DNA from: Deltaproteobacteria bacterium
Lineage (GTDB): Bacteria; Desulfobacterota; Syntrophia; Syntrophales; UBA2210
NCBI GenBank assembly: GCA_016934695.1
Contig: JAFGSH010000050.1
Location: 1-6,057 of the forward strand
Length of the DNA stretch: 6,057 nucleotides
Direction of reading: 5' to 3'
A program made the position numbers and the translations under genes. The notes under the pieces are model-generated. The model saw only the letters and a list, made by a program, of their open reading frames with translations. It ran no database searches and was not told the DNA's origin. Every line of letters starts with the position of its first letter. Within the stretch, counting starts at the first letter, position 1. This document shows, one piece after another, positions 5,797 to 6,057 of the stretch.

Positions 5797-5964
5797 ATGC
5801 GGCAAGGAGAACAAATTTCTAAACCGAGCTCACAGGAGAGCCAGGAATATCGGTCGCTCGACGAGCTGGTCGAGGCGATCAACAGGACGCTGCAGCCGGG
5901 AGAACAGAAGCTGCTCGAATGGGTCGTGTCGGCTCCGGCTGAAGAGCGGACGACAATGCGCTGA
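5797..5964 (+). CDS. unrecognised 55-aa protein
   Basis: A 55-residue protein, ATG to TGA, with no recognised family. The first 18 residues are polar and probably disordered (rich in Gln, Ser and Glu). Residues 20-43 (from SLDELVEAINRTL to KLLEWVVS) look like two amphipathic helices joined by a QPGEQ turn. There are no cysteines, no membrane segment and no signal peptide, so it is a soluble, probably protein-binding peptide. The AAAGGAGGT ribosome site, the 13-base gap from the preceding stop and the 43-base gap to the next start place it in the same operon as the 129-aa protein and the superoxide reductase. A longer reading in another frame across 5789-5989 lacks these signals. Function is unknown; a partner of the pseudo-receiver is only a guess. 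Confidence 0.7.
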   Translation: MRQGEQISKPSSQESQEYRSLDELVEAINRTLQPGEQKLLEWVVSAPAEERTTMR

Positions 5965-5992
5965 AGAGACGAATCGGCAGAGAAAGTAAACA

Positions 5993-6000
5993 GGAGGAGG
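5993..6000 (+). promoter_or_regulatory. ribosome binding site of the last gene
   Basis: GGAGGAGG ends 1 base before an ATG at 6002 and 7 bases before an in-frame ATG at 6008. The spacing favours 6008 as the real start. Confidence 0.7.
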
Positions 6001-6007
6001 CATGATC

Positions 6008-6057
6008 ATGAAGAAAATTGGAGACCTGTATCAGACTGCGGACTGGAAGTCCGAGAA
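6008..6057 (+). CDS. superoxide reductase, neelaredoxin type (5' fragment, cut by window end)
   Basis: Only 16 complete codons are visible: MKKIGDLYQTADWKSE, then AA of the next codon. The segment DWKSE followed by a probable Lys matches the start of iron-centred superoxide reductases, where DWKxEKHVPVIE carries the catalytic Glu-Lys pair and the first iron-binding His (compare the Pyrococcus furiosus enzyme). These enzymes reduce superoxide to hydrogen peroxide in the cytoplasm without making oxygen, using electrons usually supplied by rubredoxin. The motif is so close to the start that there is no N-terminal desulforedoxin domain, so this would be the one-iron neelaredoxin class rather than a two-iron desulfoferrodoxin. 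An alternative ATG at 6002 adds two residues but sits too near the ribosome site. The call rests on a short peptide in a family with a distinctive motif. Confidence 0.7.
   Translation, partial: MKKIGDLYQTADWKSE

Noticed and set aside
5789..5989. 66-codon frame overlapping the 55-aa gene
   Set aside because: Its start lies at the edge of the AAAGGAGGT site itself, so it has no ribosome site of its own. The 55-codon frame has ideal spacing and a more protein-like composition.

Overview
The window looks like part of the chromosome of a GC-rich (roughly 60% by eye), strictly or mainly anaerobic bacterium, most likely of deltaproteobacterial (Desulfobacterota) type. That is an inference from three things: a PAS-rich soluble hybrid kinase paired with an NtrC-type sigma-54 activator, an MTA/SAH deaminase, and the start of a superoxide reductase gene. 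No species is assigned.

Layout. Bases 1-827 (minus strand) hold the first 275 codons of an mtaD-like amidohydrolase, whose 3' end lies outside the window. Divergent from it is a tRNA-Leu(UAA) gene at 1010-1097 with its own candidate promoter. A 286-base spacer follows, with a weak tRNA terminator candidate and a second TTGACA promoter candidate. Next come a 780-aa soluble hybrid histidine kinase with three PAS domains (1384-3726) and, 17 bases later, a 466-aa sigma-54-dependent response regulator (3744-5144); the two form a two-gene unit.

The 249-base gap after the regulator is the most informative non-coding stretch. It carries an exact 10-bp direct repeat with a 20-bp period (5202-5231), a strong inverted repeat (5232-5263) and a near-consensus -24/-12 (sigma-54) promoter at 5319-5334. 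Downstream, three short genes in the same direction form a probable operon: a 129-aa protein read here as a phosphorylation-dead pseudo-receiver (5394-5783), an unrecognised 55-aa protein (5797-5964), and the first 16 codons of what looks like a neelaredoxin-type superoxide reductase (from 6008, cut by the window end).

Working model (inference). The kinase, whose first PAS domain has a C-x10-C-x2-C cysteine cluster, senses a redox or metabolic cue and phosphorylates the NtrC-type regulator. The regulator binds the paired direct repeat and activates sigma-54 RNA polymerase about 100 bp downstream, switching on an operon that ends in an oxygen-defence enzyme and begins with two small proteins of unknown function. 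The deaminase and tRNA gene look like unrelated housekeeping neighbours.
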